The position numbers and the translations under genes were made by a program. This document shows positions 1-7,966 of a stretch of 64,000 nt of DNA, in pieces. The notes beneath the pieces were generated by a model, which ran no database searches, had not been told where the DNA came from, and saw only the letters and a program-made list of their open reading frames with translations. Source of the stretch: Rhizobium sp. BK196 (GTDB lineage Bacteria; Pseudomonadota; Alphaproteobacteria; Rhizobiales; Rhizobiaceae); assembly GCF_014193255.1 (NCBI RefSeq), contig NZ_JACHZB010000009.1, positions 1-64,000 of the forward strand, in the 5' to 3' direction. Every line of letters starts with the position of its first letter. Position 1 is the stretch's first letter.

Positions 1-871
1 ATGAATCGGGATTATGGTCCGGGGCAAAGCTTCGACCGGATACAAGTGGAGGCACCAGCGGTGCCAGAGCAGCCAGACGATTGCAAACTTCAAAATGGAA
101 TTGATTCGAACTCTTCGGAAGGCACTGCCATGGATTGACAAAACCCGCCTCATACAAGTCTCTACGCCAATCCTCCATCTTTTCGCGGGCATCCGCAAGG
201 GTCAGGAACCAGTGTTGGTTCAGGCATTCCGCCCGGAAGCGGCCGTTAAACGCCTCGATGAAGGCGTTGTCAGTCGGCTTGCCAGGGCGTGAGAAGTCCA
301 AGGTCACGCCTTTGGCATAGGCCCAGAGGTCGAGATCGCGTGAAACGAACTCCGTCCCCTGGTCGACACGGATCGTCTTCGGATAGCCGACCTGCCGGCA
401 TACCCGTTCCAATGTTTCCACGACATCTTCTCCCCGATAGCTATGCCGCGGATCAAGCACCGGCACATAGCGCGAGAAGGTGTCGACCACCGTCAGCACT
501 CGTAATTTCTTGCCGGTCGCGAGTTGGTCGTGAACGAAGTCCATCGCCCAGACATCGTTGGGTTCAACGGCCTTTTGCCGGTCCTCCCGTAGCTTGGCTT
601 TGACTCGGCGCTTCGGCGTTTTATTTCGTAGTTGAAGGCCTAAGTCCCTGTAAATCCGATAAGTTCGTTTGATATTGGTGCCCCAACCTTCGCGTTCCAG
701 GAGTACATGAACACGACGGTAGCCGTAACGGACACGGGTCTCGCAAATCTCACGAATACGACGTTCCAGGCCGGCCTGATCGGCACGGCGAGAGGTGTAG
801 TGGTAGGTCGACCGACCGAAGTTCAGTGCCCTACAAGCTTGCCGGATCGAGATCGCCCAATCGCGGCACAT
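1..871 (-). pseudogene. IS3-family transposase OrfB, 3' end replaced and cut by the window edge
   Basis: Reading the minus strand from an ATG at 871 gives a frame that stays open to the window edge and encodes an integrase-type (DDE, rve) transposase. The first catalytic Asp is in WAMDFVHD, the second in IRVDQGTEFVS and the Glu in NAFIEAFNGRF. The protein matches the IS3-family pattern through EDWRRDLYE near base 155. After that it no longer has the usual family ending (N-x-x-RPHSxLG) and runs into unrelated sequence. The frame also extends upstream to about 904 and overlaps the end of orfA in another phase, as expected for OrfAB made by programmed frameshifting. Loss of the C-terminus and of the left inverted repeat suggests the element is dead. 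Confidence 0.85.
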
Positions 872-903
872 GCCCTTAACCACCTCCCGCTTGCGAGCAG
901 GCC

Positions 904-1170
904 TTAAAGCTTTCGGCGGATGACATCCTGCAGCATCTCGCGGTCCAACGTTAGGTCCGCGACGATCTTCTTCAGCCGAGCGTTCTCGTCTTCGAGCTGT
1001 TTCAGCTTCTTCATCTCCGGCGGCAACATGCCAGCGTACTTTTTCTTCCAATTGAAATAGGTCGCCTGGCTGATGCCCGCCTTTCGGCAAATCTCCGCCA
1101 CCGGCACACCTTCATCACCCTGCTTCAGAATGAACGCCTTCTGCGCGTCCGAAAACTGCGATGCCTTCAT
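904..1170 (-). CDS. IS3-family transposase OrfA (helix-turn-helix)
   Basis: This 88-residue protein starts MKASQFSDAQKAF and has an N-terminal helix-turn-helix of the transposase IS3/IS911 type (VAEICRKAGISQATYFNWKKKY). It ends in a leucine-zipper-like stretch (LKQLEDENARLKKIVADL) that normally mediates OrfA-OrfAB multimerisation. The start at 1170 is preferred over one at 1203, which would add residues not seen in the family. OrfB follows in another frame, overlapping the stop, as is typical of the IS407-like branch. OrfA looks intact, but the companion OrfB has lost its end. Confidence 0.88.
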   Translation of the reverse strand: MKASQFSDAQKAFILKQGDEGVPVAEICRKAGISQATYFNWKKKYAGMLPPEMKKLKQLEDENARLKKIVADLTLDREMLQDVIRRKL

Positions 1171-1219
1171 CATCTTCCGTCCTTTCCCAGCCAGGAAATG
1201 CACCGGAAAACTCTAACCA

Positions 1220-1234
1220 AAACTGGTCCAGTTT
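1220..1234. repeat. Palindrome upstream of IS3 orfA
   Basis: AAACTGGTCCAGTTT is a perfect inverted repeat (7-base arms, one central base). It lies about 50 bases before orfA, in the region where the right inverted repeat and internal promoter of this IS type are expected. The exact IS terminus could not be fixed because the left end is missing from the window. Confidence 0.5.
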
Positions 1235-1246
1235 GAAGGGTTCAGA

Positions 1247-1672
1247 TCATTTTGATACGCCAAATGGCGCGGTGGGAGCAACCGGCGGAAACGCGAAGCT
1301 TCCACATTGCGTAGCGTTAGAGCCGGTTGCGGCGATAGTTCCGGCATGGTCCGCCGGCGTCTGGTATCCGAGCGATGAGTGCGGCCGGAAATTGTTGTAG
1401 TCGCCGGGCTTCAGCTCCGGCGCCAGCACCTTTTCGACATAGACTAAGAAGGTCGTCGCGTTGATCGGCCCGTCGATGACCCATGGCGCGCTGACGCGAT
1501 CGACACGCAGGGCGGCAATGAACGTCATGGTGTTCCAGTGACCGAAGGGAGCGTGGCCGAACAGCCGTTTGCTCGCGGCGCCCAGCCTCGTAGTGGCGCC
1601 ATTATCTCGGGGCGTATTCTTGCCCGATGAGCCGGGCCGAAGGAAATTGCTTAGCAATTGGGGAAAGGGCAC
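1247..1672 (-). pseudogene. Chimeric transposase remnant: IS630 middle fused to IS3 OrfB tail
   Basis: The frame of 141 codons joins two unrelated transposase pieces. Its first half resembles the DDE domain of IS630-family transposases (LFGHAPFGHWNTMTFIAALR and DGPINATTFLVYVEKVLAP, ending at ELKPGD). Immediately afterwards it continues YNNFRPHSSLGYQTPADHAG, the conserved C-terminal end of IS3-family OrfB. Neither half has its remaining catalytic parts. The fusion is in frame at about 1404, so it is a deletion or recombination scar and not a working transposase. It directly abuts the IS3 element to its left. Confidence 0.75.
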
Positions 1673-1684
1673 CTTTCGGCGCCC
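1661..1684 (-). terminator. Rho-independent terminator after the glycine-rich stress protein
   Basis: On the minus strand, GGGCGCC-GAAA-GGTGCCC forms a 7-pair stem (one G-U) with a GAAA tetraloop, followed by TTTCC. It starts 13 bases after the stop of the gene that ends at 1697. Confidence 0.6.
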
Positions 1685-1696
1685 TTCGTTGCTTAG

Positions 1697-2296
1697 TCAG
1701 AGAGTGCGACGCCGATAGCGGAGCCGCTCCTCTTCGACTTGTTTGGCATTATAGGGATCAAGCGTGTCATCGAAGCGCGTCCATCCCTGCTGTTCATAGG
1801 CACTACGGCGTTCGGCCGGATCAACCCAGCTTGAGCGTTTCAAGATCGCGTCGGCTTCGGGTGCAATGGCTTCGTCCACCTTGGCGGTGACCAATGTACC
1901 GCCCCGACGAACGCCTTCCGCATAAAAATGGGCATCGCGTTCCGGGACACCGGACTCGGTGAGAGCGCCGATAATGCCCCCGGCCGCACCGCCGGCGACT
2001 GCACCCGCCGCCGCGCCAGCAGCGGTCGCTGCAAGCCAGCCTGCCGCTACAACCGGCCCGACACCTGGTATCGCCATCAAGCCAAGGCCAGTGAGGAGGC
2101 CACCTGCGCCACCGACCACAGCGCCGATTCCGGCCCCGGTTCCAGCGCCCTCTGCTGCATTCGAATCCCCATGCCGCCTGTCGGCATTATTGGAGACAAT
2201 GCTGATATCGCTAGACCGCACACCTGCAGCTTCAAGGTCACTTACCGCCGCGCTGGCATCTGCGTAGTCATCGAACAGTCCGGTTACAGTTCTCAT
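1697..2296 (-). CDS. General-stress-protein-17M/YflT-like protein with glycine zipper
   Basis: The protein has 199 residues. It begins MRTVTGLFDDYADASAAVSDLEAAGV, the N-terminal pattern of the heat-induced stress protein YflT / general stress protein 17M domain. A long Gly/Ala-rich hydrophobic middle (about residues 50-112: GIGAVVGGAGGLLTGLG and a run of AAGAAAGAVAGGAAGG) resembles a glycine-zipper membrane segment. The C-terminus is charged, with many Arg and Glu. This architecture is common in rhizobia and often lies near stress and PepSY-type periplasmic genes. The molecular function is not known. A terminator follows, and a small exported protein lies 17 bases upstream on the same strand. 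Confidence 0.8.
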   Translation of the reverse strand: MRTVTGLFDDYADASAAVSDLEAAGVRSSDISIVSNNADRRHGDSNAAEGAGTGAGIGAVVGGAGGLLTGLGLMAIPGVGPVVAAGWLAATAAGAAAGAVAGGAAGGIIGALTESGVPERDAHFYAEGVRRGGTLVTAKVDEAIAPEADAILKRSSWVDPAERRSAYEQQGWTRFDDTLDPYNAKQVEEERLRYRRRTL

Positions 2297-2313
2297 AGAT
2301 GATCTCCTTGAGA

Positions 2314-2631
2314 TTAATTGGCGACGACGTTGCCCTGGTAATCCAGTGCGACGGTAACGGCCTTGCCGTCCTTCATGGCGGCGGCATTCCAGATGCCTTG
2401 GTCGTCCTTCTTGAGGTCCTTGACCCCGGTATAACCGGCTTTCTCGATCCGGTCCTTGGCCTGACTTTCCGTAAAGCTGTTTGCGCCTTCGACCGGGGCC
2501 GTGGGGTTCTTCGTGTCCGGTGTCGCAACCGCCGGGGTGTTGCCATTGCTGTTGGCTGCGGGTGCAGTCTGAGCAACGGCTGAAAGAGTTGATACGGAGG
2601 CGAGTGCGGCGGCAAGAATGATCTTTCTCAT
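2314..2631 (-). CDS. Small secreted PepSY-like protein
   Basis: The protein has 105 residues. Residues 1-20 are a clear Sec signal peptide (MRKIILAAALASVSTLSAVA, cleavage near AQT). A low-complexity Asn/Pro/Thr linker follows. The C-terminal half (SFTESQAKDRIEKAGYTGV, then LKKDDQGIWNAAAMKDGKAVTVALDYQGNVV) has the beta-strand pattern of PepSY-like domains found in many exported alphaproteobacterial proteins. It is probably periplasmic. It lies just upstream of the YflT-like gene on the same strand and may be cotranscribed with it. Confidence 0.75.
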   Translation of the reverse strand: MRKIILAAALASVSTLSAVAQTAPAANSNGNTPAVATPDTKNPTAPVEGANSFTESQAKDRIEKAGYTGVKDLKKDDQGIWNAAAMKDGKAVTVALDYQGNVVAN

Positions 2632-3007
2632 AGTTTCCTCTCTAGCTCGGATCTTCGTCGTTGGATCCGTTGCTCAACCCCGTGATAAACTGTTTGTTCC
2701 GCCATCGGACTTTAGGCTGAAGGTTCGAACCAATATCTGCAGATTCGTCGAATGCCCGTCCGGTCATCGCAACTGAGAGGCGTTGCGGATCTGGACGATC
2801 CAACGCTTGACGTTGCGCCCTCCTGACTGGCGCCATGATCTTCGGGCAAGCTGAAGAGGCAGGTGATGGCGGCTAAGTTGATCCTGTCGGCCCTGGCGCC
2901 GTATTCTATCGTTCATTGCCGACTTCACAGATGAGCCGCGCGTCACCTCGAGAGAAGCCCAGGCGAATGTAAGCCCTGATGGCGGAGGAGAAGACGTTTG
3001 ACCGCAA
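2632..3007. other. Intergenic stretch without a supported gene
   Basis: About 375 bases hold only short overlapping frames with no family resemblance. The region upstream of 2631 presumably carries the promoter of the secreted-protein gene, but no convincing -35/-10 pair was picked out. Confidence 0.4.
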
Positions 3008-3271
3008 TCAGTGAATAGCGGCTATTGCGATCACTCCGGCTTCGCCAGCGGCGCGCAACATGGCGGTTCGAAGGTGATGTGGATCGCCGCGACCGATGAT
3101 GACATCCAGACAGACTTTGACGGCAGCACAGAACTCCTCGCCATCGTCGTGCGGCCATTCGTGAAGGAGGGCTTCGGCTGCATCGCGAGCTGTGCGGACT
3201 GTTTTCCGCCTCTGTTTATCCGGAAAGACCAGAACAATTGGCTCGATCGGTCTGACTGTACGCCACTTCAT
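3008..3271 (-). CDS. DUF982 family protein
   Basis: The protein has 87 residues, starting MKWRTVRPIEPIVLVFPD. It matches the DUF982 pattern almost restricted to Rhizobiales: an N-terminal W-x-x-V beta strand, a central A-x-x-A-L-L-H-E-W-P motif (AAEALLHEWPHDDGEEF), a conserved C-x-D-x-x-x-G-x-G (KVCLDVIIGRGDPHHLR) and a final A-A-G-E-A-G. The upstream ATG at 3310 would add 13 residues not seen in the family. These proteins are small and soluble, have unknown function, and often occur in many copies on rhizobial plasmids. Its presence supports the taxonomic guess. Confidence 0.8.
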   Translation of the reverse strand: MKWRTVRPIEPIVLVFPDKQRRKTVRTARDAAEALLHEWPHDDGEEFCAAVKVCLDVIIGRGDPHHLRTAMLRAAGEAGVIAIAAIH

Positions 3272-3501
3272 AGTCGCCCTCAAACGACAATCATCAATGG
3301 AACGCAGCAACTATACATTGCACTCGTTTGGATGCAAAGGCATCGAATCCATTGCTCCGATTTATTCGAGCTGTTGAGCTGACGTGCTCAGCTTGGTCGA
3401 TCTCAGCGATCGCCAGGGTGGGATCTGGTCCAGATCTTTAGGGGTCGGCGGAGCACGCTCGTCGTCCGACAAGATAGCGGGCTAGGCAAAGCGTTTCCGA
3501 C

Positions 3502-3867
3502 CTATCGGCCAGCCGTTGCCCGCCCCAGCACCTCGGCCATGATCTCCGGCATCGTCGGCTTCGAAAGCCACTCTCCAGCCGAGAAGGCTTCGGCCGCAAC
3601 GTCACTCTGGTCGACATCGGCCCCGGAATACACCACGAAGGGAACTTTCATCTGCGCGAGAGCCTCGACGACGTCCGTGCACAGGCCGTCGTTCACCCTC
3701 GGATCGACGACTGCGAGATCCGGCGTGTTCACCGCCAGCCATGCCAGCGCATCCGCTCTCGTGTCCAGCGACGTCACGGACGCTGCTCCGAACTCCTTGA
3801 GCATCTCCTCCATGTCGAGCGAGATGAATGGTTCGTCTTCGAGGACGAGAACGTTTCCGAGCTTCAC
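3502..3867 (-). CDS. Single-domain response regulator, partner of the LOV kinase
   Basis: This 121-residue protein consists only of a CheY-like receiver domain. The acidic pocket is E10-D11-E12, the likely phosphoacceptor is D55 in LAVVDPRVND, and the conserved Lys is K103 in LSKPT. There is no output domain, so it probably acts as a phosphate sink or through protein contacts. Start is GTG at 3867 with GGAGGGG upstream. It is transcribed away from the LOV histidine kinase gene, with about 150 bases between them. The same arrangement (LovK-LovR) is known in Caulobacter, where the pair modulates the general stress response; a similar job is inferred here. Confidence 0.85.
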   Translation of the reverse strand: MKLGNVLVLEDEPFISLDMEEMLKEFGAASVTSLDTRADALAWLAVNTPDLAVVDPRVNDGLCTDVVEALAQMKVPFVVYSGADVDQSDVAAEAFSAGEWLSKPTMPEIMAEVLGRATAGR

Positions 3868-4018
3868 GCGATACCCCTCCGCACAAGGAGCGTAGTTGTC
3901 TTGGGCCGGCGTCGCAACCCACGTTTTCGTGGGCTGAGCGTCGCAGGCGCCTCGCTGTCCTTGCCTTGCGAAACCTTTCTCGTTTCCTCACGTTCAGTTC
4001 GAAAAATGAGGTGACCAC

Positions 4019-5068
4019 GTGCGCACAGACGACCGGCCCGAAATCCATGGAGATATCCCAGCAGCAGCTTCTGAACAGGGAATGGCAGACCGCAAGGAAC
4101 TGGCATCGTTCGCATTCCAGCGAACCCGGATGCCAATGGTGGTCGCCGACGCCCGCGAGCCCGATATGCGGATCGTTCTTGCGAACGACGCCTTCGTCGA
4201 GCTGACGGGCTATTGTGCCGAAGAGATAATCGGCCGGAACTGCCGGTTCCTTCAAGGTCCAGACACGTCCCCCGTAGCCGTCGCGGAGATCCGTGCGGCA
4301 ATCGCGCAAAGGCGCGACGCGACAATCGAGATCCTGAATTACAAGAAGGACGGCACACCGTTCTGGAACCAACTCCATTTGTCCGCCCTTCGGGACGAGG
4401 CAGGTGCCGTTGCCTATTTCTTCGCGTCGCAGGTCGACGTCACCGAGCTGCGGCGTGTGCAGACGCTGGAAGAGGCCGAGCACAGGCTGCTTCTGGAAGT
4501 CGATCATCGAACCAAGAACGTGCTCGCCATCGTCGACAGCATCGTGCGCCTCAGCAAGTCGGAGAATTCAGCAGCCTATTCGGCTTCGGTCCAGCAGCGC
4601 GTTCAGGCGCTGTCGCGCACTCACATGCTGCTCGCGGAGAGCGGCTGGCAGGAAGTTAGTCTCGAATCCATCATTCGCACCCAGGTCGCCGTCTTTGGCG
4701 GCGATCAAGTCGACGTCCAGGGGCCGGAGATCATGGTTCCCGCACCATCGGTTCAGCCTCTTGGGCTGGCTGTCCACGAGCTTGCAGCCAATGCCGCGGT
4801 CCATGGATCGCTCTCGCGCGGAAAAGGCACACTTTCTATCGACTGGAGAAAAGAAGGAAACGGTCTGGTGCTTCACTGGAACGAGGAAGGTGGCCCTGTC
4901 CCGGCTGAGCGGCACGGATATGGTTTCGGCACGGTCCTCCTTGGCGCGGTGGTCGAGAAGCAGCTTGGTGGATCAATCCACAGGACCTGGGGAAACGGAG
5001 GGCTCCAACTGCGCATTGAGCTCCCATCCCTCGACCGCGTGGGCGGCGGTCTGAGACACAAGCCTTGA
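4019..5068 (+). CDS. Blue-light sensor histidine kinase (LOV domain plus HWE kinase)
   Basis: This 349-residue soluble protein begins with a PAS/LOV domain (about residues 35-145). Its GRNCRFLQG motif carries the flavin-adduct Cys at position 75. A HWE/HisKA_2 dimerisation domain follows, with the phospho-acceptor His163 in DHRTKNVLAIV. The ATPase domain has the N box HELAANAAVHG (about 253-263) and the WxE signature LHWNEEGG (about 285-292). No membrane segments are seen. The GTG at 4019 has GAGGTGA four bases upstream; the ATG at 4082 is an alternative start that would keep the whole LOV core. It should autophosphorylate in response to blue light and signal to the divergent receiver protein. 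Confidence 0.9.
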   Translation: MRTDDRPEIHGDIPAAASEQGMADRKELASFAFQRTRMPMVVADAREPDMRIVLANDAFVELTGYCAEEIIGRNCRFLQGPDTSPVAVAEIRAAIAQRRDATIEILNYKKDGTPFWNQLHLSALRDEAGAVAYFFASQVDVTELRRVQTLEEAEHRLLLEVDHRTKNVLAIVDSIVRLSKSENSAAYSASVQQRVQALSRTHMLLAESGWQEVSLESIIRTQVAVFGGDQVDVQGPEIMVPAPSVQPLGLAVHELAANAAVHGSLSRGKGTLSIDWRKEGNGLVLHWNEEGGPVPAERHGYGFGTVLLGAVVEKQLGGSIHRTWGNGGLQLRIELPSLDRVGGGLRHKP

Positions 5069-5152
5069 GGCAGCCCCTCCGAGGCCGAACAGGCTGCGCC
5101 GACGTAACCTTTTTCAACCGCCAACGTTCTAAGTAAGAGAAGGAGATTTTCG

Positions 5153-6109
5153 ATGACGTCAGAAGCCACAGCCGCAAAGCAGCGAGAAATCCAGGATCAA
5201 GTCGACAAGGCGGACAAGAAGCAGAAGCCGAAGGAACCCGGCGCGATGCAGGCGGGCGCTCGCCGCTATCCCGAGCCACCGTTTCCAAAGGTCCATCAGG
5301 ACAAGCCAGGATCCGAAGCCGATCTTCCACTCGCCCCGATGTATGACGCGCCCTTCTACAAGGGCTCGGAAAAGCTGAAGGACAAGGTCGCATTGATCAC
5401 CGGAGGCGATTCCGGCATCGGTCGTTCCGTTGCGATCCTCTTCGCGCGTGAGGGCGCCGACGTCGCGATCGTCCACCTCGACGAAGCCGAGGACGCCGAG
5501 GCGACCATGGCTGCGGTGGAGAAGGAAGGCCGCAGGTGCCTCGTCATCCGCGGCGACGTGAAGGACGCAAACTTCTGCCGCCAGGCGGTCGAGAAGACGA
5601 TAAAGGAGTTTTCCAGCCTAGACGTGCTCGTCAACAACGCCGCCTTCCAGGTCCACACCGCCGAAATCGCAGACCTGACGGACGAGCATTTCGACGAAAC
5701 GCTGAAGACAAACCTCTACGGCTATTTCTACATGGCCAAGGCCGCCGTCCCGCATATGAAGAACGGCTCGGCGATCATCAACACCGGCTCGGTGACCGGC
5801 CTCGAAGGCTCCAAGGAGCTGCTGGATTATTCGATGACGAAAGGCGGCATCCATGCCTTCACGAAGGCTCTGTCGAGCCAACTCGTGCCGAAGGGCATCC
5901 GTGTGAACGCAATCGCGCCGGGACCGGTCTGGACCCCGCTCAATCCTTCCGACAAGCAGGCGGAGGACGTCGCGAAGTTCGGCAGCCAGACGCCGATGAA
6001 GCGTGCGGCCCAGCCCGAAGAAATCGCGCCGGCCTACGTTTTCCTCGCGTCCCCGCAGATGTCGAGCTACATCACCGGCGAAATCATTCCGATCGTCGGC
6101 GGTTACTAG
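5153..6109 (+). CDS. SDR-family oxidoreductase (YghA / general stress protein 39 type)
   Basis: This 318-residue NAD(P)-dependent short-chain dehydrogenase has the long, charged N-terminal extension typical of the YghA/GSP39 subgroup (about residues 1-70, with a PxPPFPKVHQ stretch). The cofactor motif TGGDSGIG is at 83-90, NNAA at 161-164, the catalytic Ser at 213, and Tyr226 and Lys230 in YSMTK. It ends at the usual IIPIVGGY. AAGGAG lies upstream of the ATG. Relatives are induced by general stress, which fits the adjacent light/stress kinase. The true substrate is unknown. A membrane protein gene follows 19 bases later and is probably cotranscribed. Confidence 0.9.
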   Translation: MTSEATAAKQREIQDQVDKADKKQKPKEPGAMQAGARRYPEPPFPKVHQDKPGSEADLPLAPMYDAPFYKGSEKLKDKVALITGGDSGIGRSVAILFAREGADVAIVHLDEAEDAEATMAAVEKEGRRCLVIRGDVKDANFCRQAVEKTIKEFSSLDVLVNNAAFQVHTAEIADLTDEHFDETLKTNLYGYFYMAKAAVPHMKNGSAIINTGSVTGLEGSKELLDYSMTKGGIHAFTKALSSQLVPKGIRVNAIAPGPVWTPLNPSDKQAEDVAKFGSQTPMKRAAQPEEIAPAYVFLASPQMSSYITGEIIPIVGGY

Positions 6110-6128
6110 TTCAGGAACGGAGGACGTC

Positions 6129-6491
6129 ATGACCGAAATCAGAGACAGGCGGAATGCCCGCGTTACCGAGACTGCAACGGAAGCCCGGCAGGGTCGGTAC
6201 GGGAAGTCCGTGTTCCTTGTTTTGGTCGGCGGCCTCGTGCTCGCGATGATCGTCTGGGGCGGCGTCGAGATCTGGGGCGAAAATATCGACCGGACGGATG
6301 GCCGGACGACTGCAGCGACGTCAAACGACCCGATAAACGCCCAGCCTTCCGGTGCCGGAACCTTCGACAACAACGCCGCCGACGGGTCAAGCAAACCGCC
6401 TGAAGCGACGGATCGATCTCCTTCCCCAAGCGGAAACGGCGGCGGCCCGACGCAGGTCACCACGCCATCCGGAACGGAGAAGACGCGATGA
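6129..6491 (+). CDS. Small single-pass membrane protein
   Basis: This 120-residue protein starts MTEIRDRRNARVTE, with GGAGGA upstream. A charged N-terminus is followed by one strong transmembrane segment at about residues 26-44 (VFLVLVGGLVLAMIVWGGV). The remainder is hydrophilic, rich in Thr, Asn, Pro and Gly, and probably lies in the periplasm as a flexible tail. No catalytic family is recognisable. It follows the SDR by 19 bases and probably belongs to the same stress-related transcript. Confidence 0.7.
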   Translation: MTEIRDRRNARVTETATEARQGRYGKSVFLVLVGGLVLAMIVWGGVEIWGENIDRTDGRTTAATSNDPINAQPSGAGTFDNNAADGSSKPPEATDRSPSPSGNGGGPTQVTTPSGTEKTR

Positions 6492-6513
6492 CCAAGCGGG
6501 AGGAGGCTGCAAC

Positions 6514-6774
6514 ATGACCTCGAAACGTCGCCTCGTCGGCGTCAATCACGTCGCGCTCGAAATCGACGACGTCGAGGAGGCGCTTCATTTCTACGGCTCG
6601 ATCTTCAGCTTCGAACTAAGAGGCATGGAGATGGACGACAACGACCGTCCGCACATCCGCCGGCCCGGATCCTTAGATGAGGATGACTTGATCAAATTCG
6701 GGAGAGGTGTCGAATTCGTTGCGCAGTACCCCACAGTCACACGTCTTACTGACCGGCTTCGTGCGAAAAGCTAA
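6514..6774 (+). pseudogene. VOC/glyoxalase-fold protein, 3'-truncated
   Basis: Residues 1-38 (MTSKRRLVGVNHVALEIDDV to FSFELRG) match the first beta-alpha-beta unit of vicinal-oxygen-chelate proteins, with a metal-ligand-type His in NHVALEI. After about residue 48 the frame turns into unrelated sequence and stops at 86 residues, while the family needs about 120 or more for a module pair. The second half is missing, so the product is unlikely to work. The gene sits downstream of the SDR/membrane-protein pair, and its break point near 6660 marks the left edge of a scarred region running to about 10.2 kb. Confidence 0.6.
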
Positions 6775-7011
6775 AAGTGAGGGTGAAGACTGTCGTGTGA
6801 ATACCACGTGACATATGTCGGCGGTCACAGCGTCGTGCTTTCGATGATCCGCGGCCTGAGAAAAGGGTGCCACCCGGTTACGGAAAGACACCCTTCATAC
6901 CGACTTTAAAGGCGCCAGCAGGATAGGAGTTAGCGGACGCACCACGGTGTGCAACGGACCAAAGTCCGATGCGAGTTTTTGACGTCAACGATTTCTTGGT
7001 GCCTGGCAGCC

Positions 7012-7041
7012 TAGCGAAAAATGCCCCGCATAGGGCGGGGC
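7012..7041 (-). terminator. Strong Rho-independent terminator, minus strand
   Basis: On the minus strand GCCCCGC-CCTAT-GCGGGGC forms a perfect 7-pair GC stem followed by A and five T. It could end transcription from the AAA ATPase remnant upstream, or from a short RNA starting near 7.1 kb. Confidence 0.7.
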
Positions 7042-7110
7042 AAGGAGTGCGGTAACTGGAAAGGTCGGGAAGCGCGCGAGCGTGCGCATTCCCCGTCGCT
7101 CCGAACGCAA
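7012..7110 (-). ncRNA. Candidate small RNA
   Basis: The minus strand between about 7110 and 7012 has the layout of a trans-acting small RNA. A first hairpin (plus coordinates 7067-7093: GGGAA and TTCCC arms with GCGC pairs inside) is followed by a short linker carrying CTCCTT (7047-7042). The strong terminator comes next. CTCCTT is complementary to a Shine-Dalgarno sequence. No protein frame explains these elements, but no clear promoter was identified, so this is a structural guess only. Confidence 0.3.
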
Positions 7111-7199
7111 AGCTCAATAAAAAGTTCCACAGAAAAATAGGGAGACCGCTTGCGAGCAAAAAAGCCCGCGTGCTTTTTGACGTGGAGGGCGAGACCGGA

Positions 7200-7500
7200 T
7201 CAGTCGGAAACAATCTCGCGAGTGGCCGATCGTCAACGATCCCCGCAGCTCTGCAAACAGCGCCGGCAATCGCTGTACCTCATCGAGCACCGTTAAATGC
7301 CCCACTTGAGCTTGGAGGAACGCTTCCGCATCTTCCAGTTTGCGTCGGTCACCTACGCGTTCCAGGTCCAGAGAAATTGTGCCTTGTACTCGATCCGCAA
7401 GTTTGCGAGCGAGCGTGGTCTTGCCAACCTGACGTGCGCCGACTAGCGCGACCACGGGTGTGTGCGCCAAGGCCTGTTCGAGAGGGTCTGGGTATAATCA
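7200..7500 (-). pseudogene. AAA ATPase (DUF4143-type) N-terminal fragment
   Basis: On the minus strand the frame from TTG 7470 reads LAHTPVVALVGARQVGKTTL, with Walker A GARQVGKT. It continues to a Walker B-like LTVLDEVQRLPALFAELRG. This is the N-terminal third of the AAA_14/DUF4143 ATPases, which normally have about 380-420 residues. After ELRG (about 7240) the frame carries no family sequence. Upstream, ATG-ATT-ATA-CCC-AGA-CCC would join the frame if one extra T were removed before CTCGAACAG, suggesting a one-base insertion near the start as well. The gene is therefore frameshifted and truncated. Such ATPases are often accessory genes with toxin-antitoxin-like distribution. Confidence 0.65.
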
Positions 7501-7919
7501 TTACCGTAAATCATAAATCAGAGTTTCGATAACGGTCAATTTCCTTTGCCAGGATGGTAGAGCTTGCCATAGCACCCCATATCGCGATTTCGCACGTGTT
7601 CATTCGCGAACTCTGTTGGGGACGAGTGAGAAGCCCCATTTATGGGCCTCATTGCGTTCCTGATCGCTGCTGCTGGATGGAATGAGCCAGTTGCCGATTG
7701 CCGCCGGCGGTCGACCCAAATGCAGAAGCATCGGTCTCAAACGCCCTCCATTCTTATGTATCGGATGTCATTGATGCGAAATAGAATCTTGCCCGCTGAA
7801 GGGCGGTTCGATTCCGTTCAAGGCGAAAAGGAATGAACGCTGGCCCTCGCTGCTTTCGTCCGGTTTGGGTTCGGGCTTGCGGCAAGACGACCCGGTCGGT
7901 GACAGGGCGGTCGTTAGCA
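7501..7919. other. Intergenic stretch without a supported gene
   Basis: Only short, unconvincing frames are present. A GGTTCGATTCC stretch near 7807 resembles a tRNA T-loop, but no cloverleaf could be built around it. Confidence 0.4.
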
Positions 7920-7948
7920 AGCAAAAGGCCGCTTGCGGCGGCCTTCTG
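7920..7948 (-). terminator. Terminator of the secreted two-repeat protein gene
   Basis: Minus strand: AAGGCCGCC-GCAA-GCGGCCTTTTGCTT. This is a GC-rich stem with a short loop and a T-rich tail, about 20 bases after the stop codon at 7967. Confidence 0.7.
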
Positions 7949-7966
7949 CGTTCTCTAGTGTTACAT

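Noticed and set aside
7790..7835. tRNA-like T-loop sequence GGTTCGATTCC
   Set aside because: The flanking bases do not form a T-stem of five pairs or an acceptor stem, and no anticodon arm lies at the right distance.
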